Shown one piece after another: positions 62,905-64,000 of a stretch of DNA of 64,000 nt (the first letter of the stretch is position 1; every line of letters begins with the position of its first letter). Position numbers and translations under genes: made by a program. The notes beneath the pieces are model-generated. The model saw only the letters and a program-made list of their open reading frames with translations, did not search any database and was not told where the DNA came from. Location of the stretch: NCBI GenBank assembly GCA_022360095.1, contig JAKSDK010000527.1, positions 62,001 to 126,000 on the forward strand. The letters run 5' to 3'. Origin of the DNA: Phycisphaerales bacterium. GTDB lineage: Bacteria > Planctomycetota > Phycisphaerae > UBA1845 > UTPLA1.

Positions 62905-62917
62905 GATCATACCCATA

Positions 62918-62931
62918 CGTGTATGTACACG
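62918..62931. promoter_or_regulatory. Palindromic operator of vapBC
   Basis: CGTGTA-TG-TACACG, perfect 6-bp arms, between the -10 and the start codons, at the expected transcription start. Typical position for autorepression by a VapBC complex. Confidence 0.65.
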
Positions 62932-62932
62932 A

Positions 62933-62961
62933 ATTATACGTCATAATCCGGCGACGAGCAA
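62933..62961 (-). promoter_or_regulatory. Promoter of vapBC
   Basis: Minus strand TTGCTC (62956-62961), 17-base spacer, perfect TATAAT (62933-62938). Confidence 0.7.
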
Positions 62962-63007
62962 GCAATCGGCTTCAATATTTATGGGTCCAACGAGCATTGC
63001 CGCCTGT

Positions 63008-63013
63008 TAGAAT
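63008..63013 (+). promoter_or_regulatory. -10 element of gpmI, likely leaderless
   Basis: TAGAAT ends seven bases before the ATG at 63021, so transcription would start at about the A of the ATG. No SD is present (GTGTCCC before ATG). Confidence 0.5.
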
Positions 63014-63020
63014 GTGTCCC

Positions 63021-64000
63021 ATGACTCTCAAGAAACGACCATTGCTGCTGATCGTTCGCGACGGCTGGGGGCACAACCCCTATCCGGAGTGGAACCGAGC
63101 GAATGCCGTGCACCTGGCGAACACACCGGTGAACGATCGGTTGACGGCCATGTACCCGCACGTACTAATTCACACCAGCGGTGAAGATGTCGGTCTGCCG
63201 GGCGGGGTGATGGGCAACAGCGAAGTCGGTCATCAGAACATCGGCGCGGGGCGTATCGTTGACCAGGAGATCATGCGGATTACGAAGACCATCCGTGACG
63301 GTTCGTTTTTCGAAAACCCGAAACTCTGTAGCGCAGTCGAGCACTGCAAGACGACGAACGGCAACTTACACGTCATGGGATTGTGCAGCAGTGCCGGCGT
63401 GCATTCGGTGCTGCCGCACGCGTATGCTCTGTTTGAGTTGGCAAAACGACGCGACCTCGACTCGAAAAAAGTTCTATTCCATGCCTTCGGTGACGGCCGG
63501 GACACGCCGCCGACGTCGGGGATCGGGTTCATCCGAGAGGTCGAAGCGAAAATGAAGGAGATCGGAGTCGGCCGAGTGGCGACGGTCATCGGACGGTACT
63601 ACGCGATGGACCGTGACAACCGATGGGAACGCGTCGAGACGGCCTATCGACTCTTGACGGAATCCAAGGGCAGGCGAGTGGTCACGGCGGAGTCGGCGTT
63701 TCAGGATTACTACGATCATCCTACCGAGGCAAGCCGAAAGGGAGACGAGTTCATCGAGGCGACGGTGATCGGGGAACCGTGTCCGATCAAAGCTGGTGAC
63801 TCGGTTGTCTTTTTCAACTTTCGCGGAGATCGACCGCGTGAGCTGACCCGGGCATTCACATTTGACACGTTTCCGTATAAAGGCACGTCGAGGCAAGGGT
63901 TTGAAAGAGGGCCGAAGATCGAGAATCTGTATTACTGCACGATGTGCGACTATGAATCGGGTTTACCTGTCGAAGTGGCCTTTCCACGGCCGCCGAAGAT
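63021..64000 (+). CDS. gpmI: 2,3-bisphosphoglycerate-independent phosphoglycerate mutase, 3' end beyond window
   Basis: Open frame of 326 codons from the ATG at 63021 to the window edge. Alkaline-phosphatase-fold mutase: LLLIVRDGWGHNPYPEWNRA (metal Asp in RDGWG), NRANAVHLANTPVNDRL, the catalytic Ser loop VMGNSEVGHQNIGAGRIVDQ, LHVMGLCSSAGVHSVLPH, FHAFGDGRDTPPTSG and YYAMDRDNRWERV, FFNFRGDRPRELTRAF. These are the conserved segments of iPGM in order. It interconverts 3- and 2-phosphoglycerate in glycolysis. Start chosen because no other in-frame ATG precedes the LLLIVRDGWG motif; the mRNA is probably leaderless (-10 at 63008). Confidence 0.92.
   Translation, partial: MTLKKRPLLLIVRDGWGHNPYPEWNRANAVHLANTPVNDRLTAMYPHVLIHTSGEDVGLPGGVMGNSEVGHQNIGAGRIVDQEIMRITKTIRDGSFFENPKLCSAVEHCKTTNGNLHVMGLCSSAGVHSVLPHAYALFELAKRRDLDSKKVLFHAFGDGRDTPPTSGIGFIREVEAKMKEIGVGRVATVIGRYYAMDRDNRWERVETAYRLLTESKGRRVVTAESAFQDYYDHPTEASRKGDEFIEATVIGEPCPIKAGDSVVFFNFRGDRPRELTRAFTFDTFPYKGTSRQGFERGPKIENLYYCTMCDYESGLPVEVAFPRPPK

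Overview
The window looks like chromosomal DNA of a Planctomycetota bacterium, most likely from the Phycisphaerae side of the phylum. This rests on gene content, not on a marker gene: no rRNA or tRNA is visible. The signs are a PEP-CTERM protein, several large exported proteins with dockerin-like C-termini and DCNxNG(I/L)PDEC repeats, a prepilin-like protein with a C-terminal ADGH box, a TIGR02999-type ECF sigma factor overlapping a TPR Ser/Thr kinase, and zinc-ribbon membrane proteins of the CxxCxYDLR type. DNA is moderately GC-rich. Many true starts lie inside longer open frames, and Shine-Dalgarno (SD) sequences place them well.

Layout. 1-8.3 kb is a minus-strand run of exported proteins (partial gene at the left edge, PEP-CTERM, dockerin, Ca-repeat) plus pdxB and a 52-aa membrane peptide. 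8.5-14 kb is plus-strand: mqnA-mqnC of the futalosine menaquinone route, an RRM RNA-binding protein, and a complete ATPase + two-permease ABC exporter. 14-18.3 kb is a disturbed zone: truncated DUF3800 gene, palindromic elements, a gene needing a -1 frameshift, an MBL-fold hydrolase and an exported Asp-rich protein. 18.6-22.5 kb holds the sigma/kinase pair and a MOSC protein. 22.5-34.2 kb is mostly housekeeping and envelope: pseudo-protease + four-PDZ HtrA, pcm, CAP lipoprotein, MlaD/MlaF, transketolase, murA. 34.3-41.4 kb has a 1337-aa DUF11/dockerin protein, a prepilin-like protein and a Wzt-type ATPase.

42.2-47.9 kb is the most interesting locus: a compact plus-strand cassette of a WXG100-like protein, a coiled-coil protein with a DUF2185-like C-terminus, a second small helical protein, and a 1330-aa membrane FtsK/EssC-like ATPase. 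It resembles a stripped-down type VII secretion system without other recognisable Esx parts. 47.9-64 kb carries a WbpM/CapD-type nucleotide-sugar dehydratase, an orphan hybrid-free histidine kinase, a UVR-motif protein, small membrane and zinc-ribbon proteins, two VOC proteins, AlkD-like repair, a MacB-like permease, flavin reductase, thiamine-binding protein, a GT39-like membrane glycosyltransferase, a VapBC module with a visible promoter/operator, and the start of gpmI, probably leaderless.

Scattered palindromes are a theme: one lies in frame inside the kinase catalytic domain, others flank the broken genes at 14-16 kb and the permease at 59.6 kb.
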